The notes below the pieces were generated by a model, which ran no database searches, was not told the DNA's origin, and saw only the letters and a list, made by a program, of their open reading frames with translations. Source: Streptomyces sp. SCL15-4 (lineage in GTDB: Bacteria > Actinomycetota > Actinomycetes > Streptomycetales > Streptomycetaceae). From it: a DNA stretch of 64,000 bases. The stretch's first letter is position 1. The number at the start of each line of letters is the position of its first letter. A program made the position numbers and the translations under genes. Below are positions 34,972 through 44,802 of the stretch, one piece after another. The stretch spans positions 3,038,001-3,102,000 of the forward strand of contig NZ_JAOBTQ010000001.1 of assembly GCF_033366695.1 (NCBI RefSeq). Direction: 5' to 3'.

Positions 34972-35579
34972 GGCCGCGCCGGCCGGACCAGGTGGCGCGG
35001 GAGCACCGCCCGGACCAGTTCCGCGATGCCGCCCTCGCCGGGCGGGACCGCCACACAGGACAGGGCGAGGCGGACCACCAGCTCGCAGCAGAGCAGCAGT
35101 TCGACCGGGGCGGCGCCGGGAGCGGCCAGCGCGGCCGCCGCGCGGTCCCGGACGATCCGCACGAAGTCGCGGGGCGCGGGCAGCGCTCCGTCCGCCCGGC
35201 GCTGGGCCGGCACCGTGGCGGTGGAGTGCGCGGGGCTGAGCGGCGGGCTCGGCAGCCGCTCGGTCCAGCAGCCGGTGAGCAGGGCCCGCACCAGCACGTT
35301 GTCCCGGGCCGCGGCGGCCGTCCACTCGGCGGTGGCGGTGAGCCGGTCACAGGGCTCGGCGCTGCCGGCGAGGGCCCGCTCGACACCGGCGAGGTAGCCG
35401 TCGGCCTCCCGCCGCACCAGCGCCCGCGCCAGGCCGTCCTTGCTGCCGAACTCGTTGTACAGGGTCTGCCGGGACACACCGGCCCGCGCGGCCACGTCGA
35501 CCATCCGCACCGCGGACCACGGCCGGCGCGCGAGCGCCGCGTAGGCGGCGTCCAACAACGATTCCCGGGCAGCAGGCAT
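34968..35579 (-). CDS. TetR-family transcriptional regulator
   Basis: A 203-aa protein. The HTH covers about residues 5-50 (ESLLDAAYAALARRPWSAVR, then AARAGVSRQTLYNEFGSKDG), and the C-terminal domain (about 60-200) has hydrophobic LLLCCELVVRLALSCVAVPP typical of an actinobacterial TetR group. ATG 35579 has GGGAGG upstream. It could control the convergent SMR pump, but their promoters are not shared, so this is only context. Confidence 0.82.
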   Translation of the reverse strand: MPAARESLLDAAYAALARRPWSAVRMVDVAARAGVSRQTLYNEFGSKDGLARALVRREADGYLAGVERALAGSAEPCDRLTATAEWTAAAARDNVLVRALLTGCWTERLPSPPLSPAHSTATVPAQRRADGALPAPRDFVRIVRDRAAAALAAPGAAPVELLLCCELVVRLALSCVAVPPGEGGIAELVRAVLPRHLVRPARP

Positions 35580-35795
35580 CCGCGCCTCCCTGGGCCGCAG
35601 CGACTTAGCGCCCAGGTTTGACGGGGTTGTATGCACTGTCAAGGGTTCGCGGGGGGTACGGGGGCGCACGGTGGCGTACGAGAGGTGGTGACCGCCGGTC
35701 CACGGGCCCCGGACGGGACCGGACCGCCGTGGCCGCGCCCGCCCCGTACGGCCCCCTGTGGCCGCCCACCGGCCTCGGCGGATACCGTTCGTCAC

Positions 35796-36596
35796 ATGCC
35801 CGACTACCTCGACGACCTGCGCCTCGCCCACGCCCTCGCGGACGCGGCCGACGCCGCCACCACGGCCCGCTTCCAGGCCCTCGACCTGAAGGTGGAGACC
35901 AAGCCGGACATGACCCCGGTGAGCGAAGCGGACAAGGCGGCGGAAGAGCTGATCCGCGGCCGTCTCCGGCACGCCCGCCCCCGGGACGCCGTCCTCGGCG
36001 AGGAGTACGGCGTCGAGGGCACCGGCCCCCGCCGCTGGGTGGTCGACCCGATCGACGGCACCAAGAACTACGTCCGCGGCGTCCCGGTGTGGGCCACCCT
36101 CATCGCGCTGATGGAGGAGGGCGAGGACGGCTTCCAGCCGGTCGTCGGTGTCGTCTCCGCCCCGGCGCTCGGCCGCCGCTGGTGGGCGGCGAAGGGCCAC
36201 GGCGCCTTCGCCGGCCGCGACCTCGCCTCCGGCCTCCCGGTCCGCGTCTCCCGCGTCGGCAGGCTCGCGGACGCCTCCTTCGCGTACTCCTCGCTCTCCG
36301 GCTGGGAGGAGCAGGGCCGCCTGGACGGCTTCCTGGACCTCGGCCGCCAGGTGTGGCGCACGCGTGCGTACGGCGACTTCTGGCCGTACATGATGGTCGC
36401 GGAAGGCTCCGTGGACATCTGCGCCGAACCGGAGCTGTCGCTCTGGGACATGGCCGCCAACGCGATCATCGTCACCGAGGCGGGCGGCACCTTCACCGGC
36501 CTCGACGGCCGTCCGGGCCCGCACGGCGGCAACGCGGCGGCGTCCAACGGCCTGCTGCACGAGGAGCTGCTGGGGTATCTCGGCCCGCGCCGCTGA
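35796..36596 (+). CDS. hisN: Histidinol-phosphatase, inositol-monophosphatase fold (HisN)
   Basis: A 266-aa Mg2+-dependent phosphatase of the IMPase superfamily. The metal site is shown by GEEYG, WVVDPIDGTKNYVRG and ELSLWDMAANAIIVTEAGG. It corresponds to the S. coelicolor gene identified as the histidinol-phosphate phosphatase that completes histidine biosynthesis, unlinked to the his operon. ATG 35796 starts directly on the family N-terminus. A hairpin follows. Confidence 0.88.
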   Translation: MPDYLDDLRLAHALADAADAATTARFQALDLKVETKPDMTPVSEADKAAEELIRGRLRHARPRDAVLGEEYGVEGTGPRRWVVDPIDGTKNYVRGVPVWATLIALMEEGEDGFQPVVGVVSAPALGRRWWAAKGHGAFAGRDLASGLPVRVSRVGRLADASFAYSSLSGWEEQGRLDGFLDLGRQVWRTRAYGDFWPYMMVAEGSVDICAEPELSLWDMAANAIIVTEAGGTFTGLDGRPGPHGGNAAASNGLLHEELLGYLGPRR

Positions 36597-36611
36597 GCGC
36601 CGGCATGCCCC

Positions 36612-36639
36612 GCGCGCGCCGTCGACGTGCGGCGCGCGC
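36612..36639 (+). terminator. Hairpin terminator after hisN
   Basis: A perfect 10-bp stem (GCGCGCGCCG) with an 8-nt loop, followed by CCTCTTGTT. Confidence 0.65.
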
Positions 36640-36739
36640 CCTCTTGTTGACCCTCCCTTTGCCTGCCACCCTGGGCCCACCCCACTTGTGAACAAGTGAA
36701 TCCCGAGGTTGCGCGGGATTCCCAGGAGGTGGCCCCTTC

Positions 36740-37135
36740 ATGCTCGTCCGTGACGCCATGAGCACGGTGATCCTCACCCTCGGCCCCGCCCACACCCTCC
36801 GTCAGGCAGCCACCCTGATGTCGGCCCGCCGTGTCGGCGCCGCCGTGGTCCTCGACCCGGACGCCGGCGGCATCGGCATCCTCACCGAACGCGACATCCT
36901 CGTCTCCGTCGGCCTGGGCCAGAACCCGGACGCCGAACCCCTGCACGCCCACACCACCACCGACATCGTCTTCGCCGCCCCGACCTGGACGCTGGAGGAG
37001 GCGGCCCGCGCCATGGCGCACGGCGGCTTCCGGCACCTGGTCGTGCTCGACCGCGGCGAGGTGGCCGGGATCGTCTCGGTCCGCGACATCGTGCGCCGCT
37101 GGGCCCCGGCCCGGGAGCCCGCCTCCGCGGCCTGA
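36740..37135 (+). CDS. CBS-domain protein
   Basis: A 131-aa protein made of a tandem CBS pair (about 5-60 and 70-125), each with the typical ending seen in GILTERDILV and GIVSVRDIVR. Such stand-alone Bateman modules bind adenine nucleotides and regulate partner enzymes. No partner is apparent next to it. A clear RBS AGGAGGTGG precedes the ATG. It converges with the catalase gene across a shared hairpin. Confidence 0.85.
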   Translation: MLVRDAMSTVILTLGPAHTLRQAATLMSARRVGAAVVLDPDAGGIGILTERDILVSVGLGQNPDAEPLHAHTTTDIVFAAPTWTLEEAARAMAHGGFRHLVVLDRGEVAGIVSVRDIVRRWAPAREPASAA

Positions 37136-37143
37136 ACGCGCGA

Positions 37144-37179
37144 ACGGGCCGGACCCAGAGCACCATGGGTCCGGCCCGT
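37144..37179. terminator. Bidirectional hairpin between CBS gene and katA
   Basis: A perfect 14-bp stem (ACGGGCCGGACCCA) with an 8-nt loop in the 65-bp convergent gap. Confidence 0.7.
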
Positions 37180-37200
37180 CCGGCCGCGAGGACGGCCGGC

Positions 37201-38676
37201 TCAGCCGCGCAGCGCCTGCACCGCGGCCTCCAGCCGCTTGCCGAAGTCGGCGTCGGCGTTGCGGAAGTTGCCGATCGCGCGCTCGGCGATGTCTCCGCGC
37301 GAGACCTTGGAGAGGAAGCCGGCCAGGTTGGCGACCAGGCGCTCCTTCTCCGGCTCGGTCATCAGCCGGTAGAGGTTGCCGGCCTGGACGAAGTCGTTGT
37401 CCTCGGCGTGGACCGGCGTCGGGTGGTTGCCGGTGCCGCCGGTGAGGCCGTCGACCGGCTGCCACAGCGGACGGCCGGTCTGCTGCGGGCCGCCGAAGCT
37501 GTTCGGCTCGTAGTTCTTCTCCCCGCCGTGCCGGCCGTCGTAGAGGAAGCCGTCCCGGGAGTTGGTGCGCGCCTCGGTGGCGTGCGGGCGGTTGACCGGC
37601 AGGTGGTCGGCGTTGATGCCGACGCGGTAGCGGTGGGCGTCGCCGTAGGCGAACAGCCGGCCCTGGAGCATCTTGTCGGGCGAGGGGCCGATGCCGGGCA
37701 CGAAGTGCGCCGGGGAGAAGATCGACTGCTCGACCTCGGCGAAGATGTTCCGCGGGTTGCGGTTCAGCTCCAGCTTGCCGATCTCGATGACCGGGTAGTC
37801 CGCGTGCGGCCACACCTTGGTCAGGTCGAACGGGTTGAAGCGGTAGGTCGCCGCGTCCGCCGCCGGCATGATCTGCACGCCCACGGTCCAGCTCGGGAAC
37901 TCGCCGCGCTCGATCGCCTCGCGCAGGTCGCGCTGGTGGGAGTCGGGGTCCTTGCCGGCGAGGACCTCGGCCTCCTCGGCGGTGAGGTTCTTGATCCCCT
38001 GGTCGGTCTTGAAGTGGTACTTGACCCAGAAGACCTCGCCGGCCTCGTTGTTCCACTGGAAGGTGTGCGAGCCGAAGCCGTCCATGTGCCGGTACGACGC
38101 CGGGATGCCGCGGTCGCCGAACAGCCAGGTCACCTGGTGCGTGGACTCCGGCGACAGCGACCAGAAGTCCCACACGTTGTCGGCTTCCTGGCTGCCGGTG
38201 TACGGGTCGCGCTTCTGGGTGTGGATGAAGTCGGGGAACTTGATCGCGTCCCGGATGAAGAAGACCGGGGTGTTGTTACCGACGAGGTCGTAGTTGCCCT
38301 CCTCGGTGTAGAACTTCAGCGCGAAGCCGCGCGGGTCGCGGACGGCGTCCGCCGCGCCGAGGTTGCCGGCCACGGTCGAGAAGCGCAGGAAGACCTCGGT
38401 CTGCTTGCCCACCTCGGAGAGGAACGCGGCGCGCGTGTACGGGGTGACGTCCGCGGTGACCGTGAAGGTGCCGTACGCACCGGCACCGCGCGCGTGCACG
38501 ACCCGCTCCGGGATGCGCTCGCGGTTGAAGTGGGCCAGCTTCTCCAGCAGCAGCTGGTCCTGGACGAGGACCGGCCCGCCCACGCCCGCCGTCTCGCTGT
38601 TCTGGTTGTCGGCGACCGGAGCCCCGGCCTCCGTGGTGAGCGGTCCCTGCGTCACGTGCGCCTCCTGCGTCATCAC
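37201..38676 (-). CDS. katA: Monofunctional heme catalase
   Basis: A 491-aa clade-3-size catalase that dismutates hydrogen peroxide. The distal His is in [12 protein letters not shown], the distal Asn in [19 protein letters not shown], and the heme-ligand Tyr in [12 protein letters not shown]. It has no large-subunit flavodoxin-like tail. It is divergent from a Fur-family regulator, the standard catA/catR-type peroxide response unit of streptomycetes. Confidence 0.93.
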   Translation of the reverse strand: MMTQEAHVTQGPLTTEAGAPVADNQNSETAGVGGPVLVQDQLLLEKLAHFNRERIPERVVHARGAGAYGTFTVTADVTPYTRAAFLSEVGKQTEVFLRFSTVAGNLGAADAVRDPRGFALKFYTEEGNYDLVGNNTPVFFIRDAIKFPDFIHTQKRDPYTGSQEADNVWDFWSLSPESTHQVTWLFGDRGIPASYRHMDGFGSHTFQWNNEAGEVFWVKYHFKTDQGIKNLTAEEAEVLAGKDPDSHQRDLREAIERGEFPSWTVGVQIMPAADAATYRFNPFDLTKVWPHADYPVIEIGKLELNRNPRNIFAEVEQSIFSPAHFVPGIGPSPDKMLQGRLFAYGDAHRYRVGINADHLPVNRPHATEARTNSRDGFLYDGRHGGEKNYEPNSFGGPQQTGRPLWQPVDGLTGGTGNHPTPVHAEDNDFVQAGNLYRLMTEPEKERLVANLAGFLSKVSRGDIAERAIGNFRNADADFGKRLEAAVQALRG

Positions 38677-38722
38677 TGACTAGTCCTGTCCTGTGGCCAA
38701 AGCCGTTCTCGATCCTACAATG

Positions 38723-38737
38723 GACTTTGTCTAAGTC
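38723..38737. promoter_or_regulatory. Candidate Fur/CatR operator between katA and its regulator
   Basis: GACTT-N5-AAGTC inverted repeat in an AT-rich stretch (TGGACTTTGTCTAAGTCAAG) of the 124-bp divergent gap. PerR/Fur-type boxes are AT-rich dyads like this. Placement fits repression of katA and autorepression. Confidence 0.5.
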
Positions 38738-38800
38738 AAGTGATGATCCAAAGTCACACCTATTCCCAACCTAGGGACCCTTCCTGTTAGGCTGGTGGCC

Positions 38801-39217
38801 ATGAGCGACCTTCTGGAACGGCTGCGTGGACGCGGATGGCGGATGACCGCGCAGCGGCGCGTGGTGGCCGAGGTCCTGAACGGCGAGCACGTCCATCTGA
38901 CCGCCGACGAGGTGCACGCGCGCGCCGTCGCGAAGCTGCCCGAGATCTCCCGGGCGACCGTCTACAACACCCTGGGCGAGCTGGTCTCGCTCGGTGAGGT
39001 GCTGGAAGTCGCGACGGACAAGCGTGCCAAGCGGTACGACCCGAACGCGCACCGGCCGCACCACCATCTGGTGTGCGCCCGCTGCGGCGCGATCCGCGAC
39101 GTCCACCCGAACGGCAACCCCCTCGCCGACCTCCCCGACACCGAGCGCTTCGGCTTCACGGTGTCGGACGTCGAGGTGACGTACCGGGGACTGTGCCCGG
39201 ACTGCGCGGGCGCCTGA
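38801..39217 (+). CDS. catR: Fur-family peroxide-responsive repressor (CatR type)
   Basis: A 138-aa Fur/PerR protein. The DNA-binding region is RMTAQRRVVAEVLN, VHARAVAKLPEISRATVYNT; metal ligands are in HRPHHHLVCARCG, and the second structural-zinc pair is CPDC near the C-terminus. Its position opposite katA argues for the peroxide sensor CatR rather than an iron, zinc or nickel sensor. ATG 38801 (MSDLLERLRG). A textbook terminator follows. Confidence 0.88.
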   Translation: MSDLLERLRGRGWRMTAQRRVVAEVLNGEHVHLTADEVHARAVAKLPEISRATVYNTLGELVSLGEVLEVATDKRAKRYDPNAHRPHHHLVCARCGAIRDVHPNGNPLADLPDTERFGFTVSDVEVTYRGLCPDCAGA

Positions 39218-39250
39218 CCGGAGCGGCATCTCGCGTGACACGCGGCACAA

Positions 39251-39272
39251 GGGGGCGAAAGCCCCCTTTTTT
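39251..39272 (+). terminator. Rho-independent terminator after the Fur-family gene
   Basis: GGGGGC, GAAA loop, GCCCCC, then six T; the stem can extend through flanking A/T and GGC/GCC pairs. Confidence 0.9.
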
Positions 39273-39353
39273 GCCGCCTTTTTTCGCCACCCGGACCGAC
39301 GGGCCACCCGAGTTCTTCCACGGCCCGCCGTCCGAGCCCGGACGCCGGAACGA

Positions 39354-39391
39354 CCGAGGGCCGGAATCCGTTTCCGGATTCCGGCCCTCGG
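39354..39391 (-). terminator. 17-bp perfect hairpin after tRNA-fMet copy 1
   Basis: CCGAGGGCCGGAATCCG and its exact complement with a 4-nt loop, 8 bp beyond the tRNA 3' end on the minus strand. Confidence 0.75.
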
Positions 39392-39398
39392 CCTTCAG

Positions 39399-39472
39399 TA
39401 GCGGGGACAGGATTTGAACCTGCGACCTCTGGGTTATGAGCCCAGCGAGCTACCGAGCTGCTCCACCCCGCG
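39399..39472 (-). tRNA. tRNA-fMet (CAU), copy 1
   Basis: A 74-nt cloverleaf without encoded CCA. The anticodon loop CTCATAA sits on a stem of three G-C pairs (GGG/CCC), the initiator hallmark, and the first acceptor pair is mismatched (C1 opposite U72), also typical of initiators. T-loop GTTCAAATC. The sequence is identical to copy 2. It lies 68 bp downstream of the Sel1-repeat gene, same strand. Confidence 0.95.
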
Positions 39473-39540
39473 TCGATGAATAAGACACTACGTGACTCTT
39501 GCTCCGGGATGCAAATCGCTTGTCCGGTACGTGTCCGGGG

Positions 39541-41367
39541 TCACGCCGACAGCTCCTCCCGCAGCGCGTCGCGCAGCCGGCCCGCCCGCTCGGCCACCTC
39601 CGCCGGACCCAGCTCCACCGCCCGGTCGGCCCAGCGCTGCCCCTCCGCCAGCTCGCCGCGACGCGCGTAGACCAGGGCCATCCGCAGAGCCGCCCGCCCG
39701 TGGCCGGCGTCGGCGGCCCGGGTCCACCACACCGCCGCCTCCGGCTCGCTGCCCTCGCGGGCGAGCAGCAGTCCGAGGTTGAAGGCGCCGTTGCGGGAGC
39801 CGGCCTCGGCCGCCGTGCGGTACCACCGCGCCGCCTGCACGACGTCCCCCCGGGCGGCGGCCAGCATCCCGACCCGGACCTGCGCCCGCCGGTGCCCCTG
39901 GCCGGCGGCCCGCTCGTACCACTCCTCGCACTCGGTCTTCTCGTGCACGATCTCCCCCAGCTCGTGCGCGGGCTCCGGCGGCCGGCGCGCGTCGAGCAGG
40001 GTGGCCAGCCGGTATGCGCCCTCCGCGCTGCCGCCCCCGGCGGCGCAGCGCAGGTGCCGCTCGGCCTCCTGTTCGTCGCCCTCGCGCAGCCGGGCGATCC
40101 CGACCTGCAGCGCGGCCTCGGCGTGCCCGGCGGCGGCGGCCCGCTCGTACCAGCGCAGGGCCATCCGCTCCTCGCCCCGTCCGGCGTAGAGGATGCCGAG
40201 GTTGAACGCGGCGTCCACGCTTCCGGCCTCCGCCGCCTTGGAGAACCACGGCTCGGCCCCGGACGTGTCGCCACCCTGGAGCAGCAGGATGGCCAGCGCG
40301 TTGGCGGCCTCCCGGTGCCCGGCGTAGGCGGCCCGCCGGTACCACTGCTCGGCCTGTGCGGTGCGGCCCTGCTCGGCGCAGAGCAGCCCGAGGTTGTAGG
40401 CGCCGTTGTCGTCACCGGCGTCCAGCGCGGCCCGGTACCAGCGCTCGGCGGTCTGGGTCTCGCCGCGCTCGGCGTGCAGCGCGCCCAGCGCGTTGGCCGC
40501 GTTGCCGTCGCCCTCCTGGGCGGCGCGCAGCCACCAGACGGCGGCGCTCTCGGTGTCGCCGGCGTCGCGCAGCAGGAAGCCGAGGGCGCAGGCGGCCCGC
40601 GGCTCGCCGTCCTTGGCGGAGGTCAGGTACCACCGCCCGGCCTCCCTCAGCTCCCCGCGCCGCTCCAGGATCGCCCCGAGCTGGAGCGCGGCCTTGCGGT
40701 GGCCGCGCGCGGCGGCCTGCCGGTACCACTGCTCGGCCTCCGCGGCACCGCTGTCGGAGGCGCTCGCCTCTCCGGGCCGGTCCTCCTCCTGTCCGGTGGC
40801 CCGGTCGAGCGCCCGGGCCAGCCGGTAGGCGGCCTCGCGGTGCCCGCGTTCGGCGGCGGAGCGCATCCAGTGCCGGGCGCCGGCGTCGCCGCGGTGCTCC
40901 AGCAGGTCGGCGAGGGCGTAGGCGCCGAGGACGTGGCCCTGCTCGGCGGACTGGCGCAGCCAGTACTCGGCGGCCGGCTCGTCCCCGCGCTCGCGGTGGT
41001 AGCGGCCGAGGGCGTGGGCCGCGGCGGCGGACCCGGCCACGGCGGCGATCCGCCACCAGCCGGCCGCCTCCTCCGGGTAGCCGCGCTGGTGCAGCAGGAC
41101 GCCGAGGTTGTTGGCGGCGGCCCGGTCACCGGCCGCGGTGGCGGCGCGCAGATGGGGCTCGGCCGCGTCCAGGTCGCCGCGGCGCAGCAGCATCGCGCCC
41201 AGGACACTGGCCGCCTCGGCGTCACCGCTCTGCGCGGCGAGCGCCAGCCGCGTCTCCTCGGCGGCCTCCCCCATGTCCGCCAACTCGTCGCGGGCCGACT
41301 CCGTACCCGAAGGCTGCACAAATCGCCCCGACTCGAACAGAGTTGCCTTGTCCCCCATAACGTCCAT
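39541..41367 (-). CDS. Sel1/TPR-repeat protein
   Basis: A 608-aa protein built almost entirely of Sel1-like repeats of about 36 residues, from residue 45 to the end; recurring elements are A..LG.L...RG....AE.WYR.AA..GH..AA. About 14-15 units can be counted by eye, with a short insertion near residue 205 (EEDRPGEASASD) and another near 475 (the CEEW unit). No signal peptide or enzymatic motif, so a cytosolic scaffold. ATGs at 41367 and 41358 are both possible. It is enclosed by two identical initiator tRNA genes. Confidence 0.85.
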   Translation of the reverse strand: MDVMGDKATLFESGRFVQPSGTESARDELADMGEAAEETRLALAAQSGDAEAASVLGAMLLRRGDLDAAEPHLRAATAAGDRAAANNLGVLLHQRGYPEEAAGWWRIAAVAGSAAAAHALGRYHRERGDEPAAEYWLRQSAEQGHVLGAYALADLLEHRGDAGARHWMRSAAERGHREAAYRLARALDRATGQEEDRPGEASASDSGAAEAEQWYRQAAARGHRKAALQLGAILERRGELREAGRWYLTSAKDGEPRAACALGFLLRDAGDTESAAVWWLRAAQEGDGNAANALGALHAERGETQTAERWYRAALDAGDDNGAYNLGLLCAEQGRTAQAEQWYRRAAYAGHREAANALAILLLQGGDTSGAEPWFSKAAEAGSVDAAFNLGILYAGRGEERMALRWYERAAAAGHAEAALQVGIARLREGDEQEAERHLRCAAGGGSAEGAYRLATLLDARRPPEPAHELGEIVHEKTECEEWYERAAGQGHRRAQVRVGMLAAARGDVVQAARWYRTAAEAGSRNGAFNLGLLLAREGSEPEAAVWWTRAADAGHGRAALRMALVYARRGELAEGQRWADRAVELGPAEVAERAGRLRDALREELSA

Positions 41368-41533
41368 CGTCGCACCACCCGCAACCTGGGTACACCCGGT
41401 ATACCGCAGCAGCCCGTGAGGTCACTTCGGCGTTTTGTCGACATGCCCACAGAGAGACAAGTCAAACACACACCGCCCAACTCCCCACGGCGGCGCGGCC
41501 GTCCTTCTTCCCGGCACATGAGTTCGCACACCA

Positions 41534-41570
41534 CGAAGGCCCGGATCCCTTTTCGGGATCCGGGCCTTCG
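41534..41570 (-). terminator. 16-bp perfect hairpin after tRNA-fMet copy 2
   Basis: CGAAGGCCCGGATCCC and its exact complement with a 5-nt loop, 8 bp beyond the tRNA. Same design as for copy 1 but a different stem sequence. Confidence 0.75.
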
Positions 41571-41577
41571 ACTTCAG

Positions 41578-41651
41578 TAGCGGGGACAGGATTTGAACCT
41601 GCGACCTCTGGGTTATGAGCCCAGCGAGCTACCGAGCTGCTCCACCCCGCG
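41578..41651 (-). tRNA. tRNA-fMet (CAU), copy 2
   Basis: 74 nt, identical base for base to copy 1 at 39399-39472, with the same three G-C pairs in the anticodon stem and the C1/U72 mismatch. It lies between the UPF0182 gene and the Sel1-repeat gene, all on the minus strand. Confidence 0.95.
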
Positions 41652-41692
41652 CCGTTGCCTGTCAACAGTACCACGGCGCGAGGGCGCTTTGA

Positions 41693-44638
41693 TCAACTCT
41701 TGTTCTTCTCGCCGTTCTTCCCGTCGGCCTGGTCGCCGTTCTTCCCGCCGGCCTTCTCGCCGTTCTTCCCGGCGGCCTTCTCGCCGGCCTCGGTCTGGGC
41801 CCGCTCGGCCTGCTCCAGCGCGTCCCGGAGCTGGTCCTGCGCCTTGGCGTACGCGTCCCAGTCCGGCCCGTCCTTCAGCGCCCGCTGCCCGGCGTCGAAG
41901 GCCTTCTGGGCGTCCTGGAGCGCCTTGCGGACGGTCGGGTCGCCGGTGCCGGGCGGGTTCCCGGTCCCGGACCCCGGTGGCCTGGTGGACGGGCTCTTCG
42001 AGCCGAAGACCTTGTCCAGCGCCTCGCCGAGGGTGTTCTCGAACGCGGTCTCGGTTCCGTAGGTGACCAGGACCTTGCGCAGCAGCGGCAGCCTGAGTCC
42101 GCCGCCGCGGACGTAGACGGGCTCCACGTACAGCAGTCCGCCGTCCAGCGGCACGGTCAGCAGGTTGCCGTACTCGATGTCGGAGTCGCCGCCCTTGAGG
42201 AGCTTGAGCGAAGCGGCGATCCTCTCATTGGAGTTGAACTTGCTCTGCACCTGTTTGGGCCCGTCGACCGTCGTCCTGGTCGGCAGTTTCAGGATTCTGA
42301 TCTTGCCGTAGTCGCTGGTGCCGGCCTCCGCGTCGACGGACATGAACGCGGCCAGGTTGTCCCGCCCGTTGGGCGTGAACGTCGTCGACAGCGAGAACGC
42401 CTGCTTGTCCTGGTCCGGCATCTTCATGCTCAGGTAGTACGGCGGCACCGCGTTGCCCGACTTGTTGGTCGGGTCGTTGGGCACCTGCCAGACCTCGCTG
42501 CCGGTCAGATACGTCTCGGCGTCCGTCACGTGGTAACGGGTGAGCAGTTCGCGCTGCACCTTGAACAGGTCCTGCGGGTAGCGCAGGTGGTCCATCAGGT
42601 CGTCGGAGATCGCGCTCTTCGGCTGCACGGTGTCCGGGAACGCCTTCATCCAGGTCTTCAGCACCGGGTCCTCGGTGTTCCACTGGTAGAGCTTGACCTC
42701 GCCGGTGTAGGCGTCGACCGTCGCCTTGACCGAGTTGCGGATGTAGTTGACCTGGTTCTGCTGGGCCACCACCGCGCGGGAGTTGTTCGTCGCGGTCAGC
42801 GAGTCGGCCGTCGTGTCGCCCAGGGTCGTACGGGAGGAGTACGGGTAGCCGTTGGTGGTGGTGTAGGCGTCGACGATCCACTGAATGCGGTCGCCCACGA
42901 CCGCCGGGTAGGCGTCGCCGTCGATGGTCAGCCAGGGGGCGACCGCCTCCACGCGCTCCTTGGGCGTGCGGTTGTACAGGATCCGCGAACCCTTGCCGAT
43001 CGCGCCCGAGTACAGGATCTGCGGCTCGTTGAAGGTCAGCGCGTACGCGGCCCGGTTGAGCGGGTTGTCGAGGTTGACGCCGCTGTCGCCGCGGTACCTG
43101 GTCGGCTTCTCGGCGTCGTTGTCGGAGTAGTCGATCTCCTCCTGGGGACCGCCGACGATCGAGTAGGTGGTGGTCTTCTCGCCGTAGTAGATCCGCTGCT
43201 CATAGGTGCCGAGGTCGCCCTTGGACGGCAGGTCGTACTCGGTGAAGACCGGCTCGCCGCCCTTGGCCTCGGTGCCCTTGGCGGCCACGACGCCGAAGCC
43301 GTGCGTGTAGCGGAAGTGGTCGTTGATCCAGTTGTGCTTCGGGACGCCGGCCAGGTCCAGTTCGCGCAGCCCGATGACCGTGTCCTGTTCCTTGCCGTCC
43401 TTGCCGGGGTACCGGTCGACGTCCAGGTTGGCCGGGAAGCCGTAGTAGTTCTTCATCTCCTGGCGCTGCTGGAACGTCGGCGAGACGATGTTCGGGTCGA
43501 TGATCCGGATGCTCGCCGCGTCGTTCGCGTCGCCGCGCAGTTTCTCCTTGCCCGAGGTCGTGGGCTCGCCGTCGTAGGCGGTGACCTTGGTGTCGTCGAT
43601 GCCGTACGCCTCGCGGGTGGCCTTCAGGTTCTTCTGGACGTACGGCGCCTCCTTCGCCTGCTCGTTCGGCTGGACCTGGAACTTCTGCACGATGGCCGGG
43701 TACAGGCCGCCGATCAGGATCGCCGAGAGCACCATCAGGCCGAAGCCGATGACGGGCAGCTGCCAGGTGCGCCGCCACAGCGTGGCGAAGAACAGCAGCG
43801 CGCAGATGACGGCGATGCAGAACAGGATGGTCTTGGCCGGCAGATAGGCGTTGGCGTCGACATAGCGCAGGCCGGTCCAGTTGTCGGTGGCCTTGAAGTC
43901 GCTGGACTTGACCGCGAGGCCGTACCGGTCGAGCCAGTAGGCGACCGCCTTCAGGGCGACGAAGATGCCGAGCAGCACCGACAGGTGGCCGGTCGCGGCG
44001 GCGGTGGCCCGCGTGCCCGGGCTGGTGATGCGCAGCCCGCCGTACAGGTAGTGGGTGAGCGCGGCGGCGATCAGGCACAGGACGGTGGCGGCGAAGCCGA
44101 AGCCCAGCAGGAAGCGGTACCAGGGCAGGTCGAAGGCGTAGAAGGCGACATCGAGGTGGAACTGCGGGTCCTTCTGGTGGAAGGGGACGCCGTTCACCCA
44201 CATCAGCCAGGTCCGCCACTGGCCCGCCGCCGAGGCGCCCGCGATCAGCCCGACCAGGCAGGTGACGGCGAGCAGCAGCCACTTCTTGTACGGCGCGATG
44301 CCCATGCGGTAGCGGTCCAGGCTCTGCTGCTCCAGGGACATGGCGCTGAGCGGGGGCCGCAGCCGGTGCGCGAGCCAGATGTTGAGGCCGACCACGGCCG
44401 CCATCAGCAGGCCGAAGACGAAGAACAGGCCGATCTTCGTGGACAGGGTGGTGGTGAACACGGAGGAGTAGTGCACCGACCGGTACCAGAGCCAGTCCGT
44501 CCAGAAGCCCGCGAACATGGTGAACACCATGCCGAGGACGGCGAGGACACCCAGGGTCACGAGCAGCGCCCGGACCTTCCGGGACGGGCGGCCTGCCCTG
44601 ATCCGTGGCCCCGTCGGGCCTCCGCCGCGGTCCGGCAT
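41693..44638 (-). CDS. UPF0182-family large membrane protein
   Basis: A 981-aa protein with seven predicted transmembrane helices in the first 340 residues (from [20 protein letters not shown] on) and a large extracytoplasmic region (about 340-900) with [20 protein letters not shown] and [20 protein letters not shown]. The C-terminus ends in a Lys/Gly/Asn-rich tail with four degenerate GKNGEKA-type units. The family is widespread in actinobacteria and cyanobacteria without a proven function. ATG 44638 ([10 protein letters not shown]) is preferred; the frame stays open 32 codons more, to 44734. Confidence 0.85.
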   Translation of the reverse strand: MPDRGGGPTGPRIRAGRPSRKVRALLVTLGVLAVLGMVFTMFAGFWTDWLWYRSVHYSSVFTTTLSTKIGLFFVFGLLMAAVVGLNIWLAHRLRPPLSAMSLEQQSLDRYRMGIAPYKKWLLLAVTCLVGLIAGASAAGQWRTWLMWVNGVPFHQKDPQFHLDVAFYAFDLPWYRFLLGFGFAATVLCLIAAALTHYLYGGLRITSPGTRATAAATGHLSVLLGIFVALKAVAYWLDRYGLAVKSSDFKATDNWTGLRYVDANAYLPAKTILFCIAVICALLFFATLWRRTWQLPVIGFGLMVLSAILIGGLYPAIVQKFQVQPNEQAKEAPYVQKNLKATREAYGIDDTKVTAYDGEPTTSGKEKLRGDANDAASIRIIDPNIVSPTFQQRQEMKNYYGFPANLDVDRYPGKDGKEQDTVIGLRELDLAGVPKHNWINDHFRYTHGFGVVAAKGTEAKGGEPVFTEYDLPSKGDLGTYEQRIYYGEKTTTYSIVGGPQEEIDYSDNDAEKPTRYRGDSGVNLDNPLNRAAYALTFNEPQILYSGAIGKGSRILYNRTPKERVEAVAPWLTIDGDAYPAVVGDRIQWIVDAYTTTNGYPYSSRTTLGDTTADSLTATNNSRAVVAQQNQVNYIRNSVKATVDAYTGEVKLYQWNTEDPVLKTWMKAFPDTVQPKSAISDDLMDHLRYPQDLFKVQRELLTRYHVTDAETYLTGSEVWQVPNDPTNKSGNAVPPYYLSMKMPDQDKQAFSLSTTFTPNGRDNLAAFMSVDAEAGTSDYGKIRILKLPTRTTVDGPKQVQSKFNSNERIAASLKLLKGGDSDIEYGNLLTVPLDGGLLYVEPVYVRGGGLRLPLLRKVLVTYGTETAFENTLGEALDKVFGSKSPSTRPPGSGTGNPPGTGDPTVRKALQDAQKAFDAGQRALKDGPDWDAYAKAQDQLRDALEQAERAQTEAGEKAAGKNGEKAGGKNGDQADGKNGEKNKS

Positions 44639-44802
44639 CTGGAAAGCCAAGGTGCGCCCCTCGAAGTTCGCTGTCGTTCCGTCAGGCCCTCGGGTTCGCG
44701 GGCCCACCGTGGCCCCTCGTGATCGCGGGCCCACACCTATGCAACTTACTCACGGTTTACTCGGTTCCCGATTCCGGGCGGGAACGAGGCAGGATTGTGA
44801 CC

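Noticed and set aside
39499..41580. A 693-codon plus-strand frame over the Sel1-repeat gene
   Set aside because: It only reflects the repeat structure of the true minus-strand gene and runs into the tRNA region.
39399..41651. The two identical tRNA genes as att sites of an integrated element
   Set aside because: No integrase, excisionase or foreign-looking genes lie between them; the only gene inside is a Sel1-repeat protein with normal host composition.
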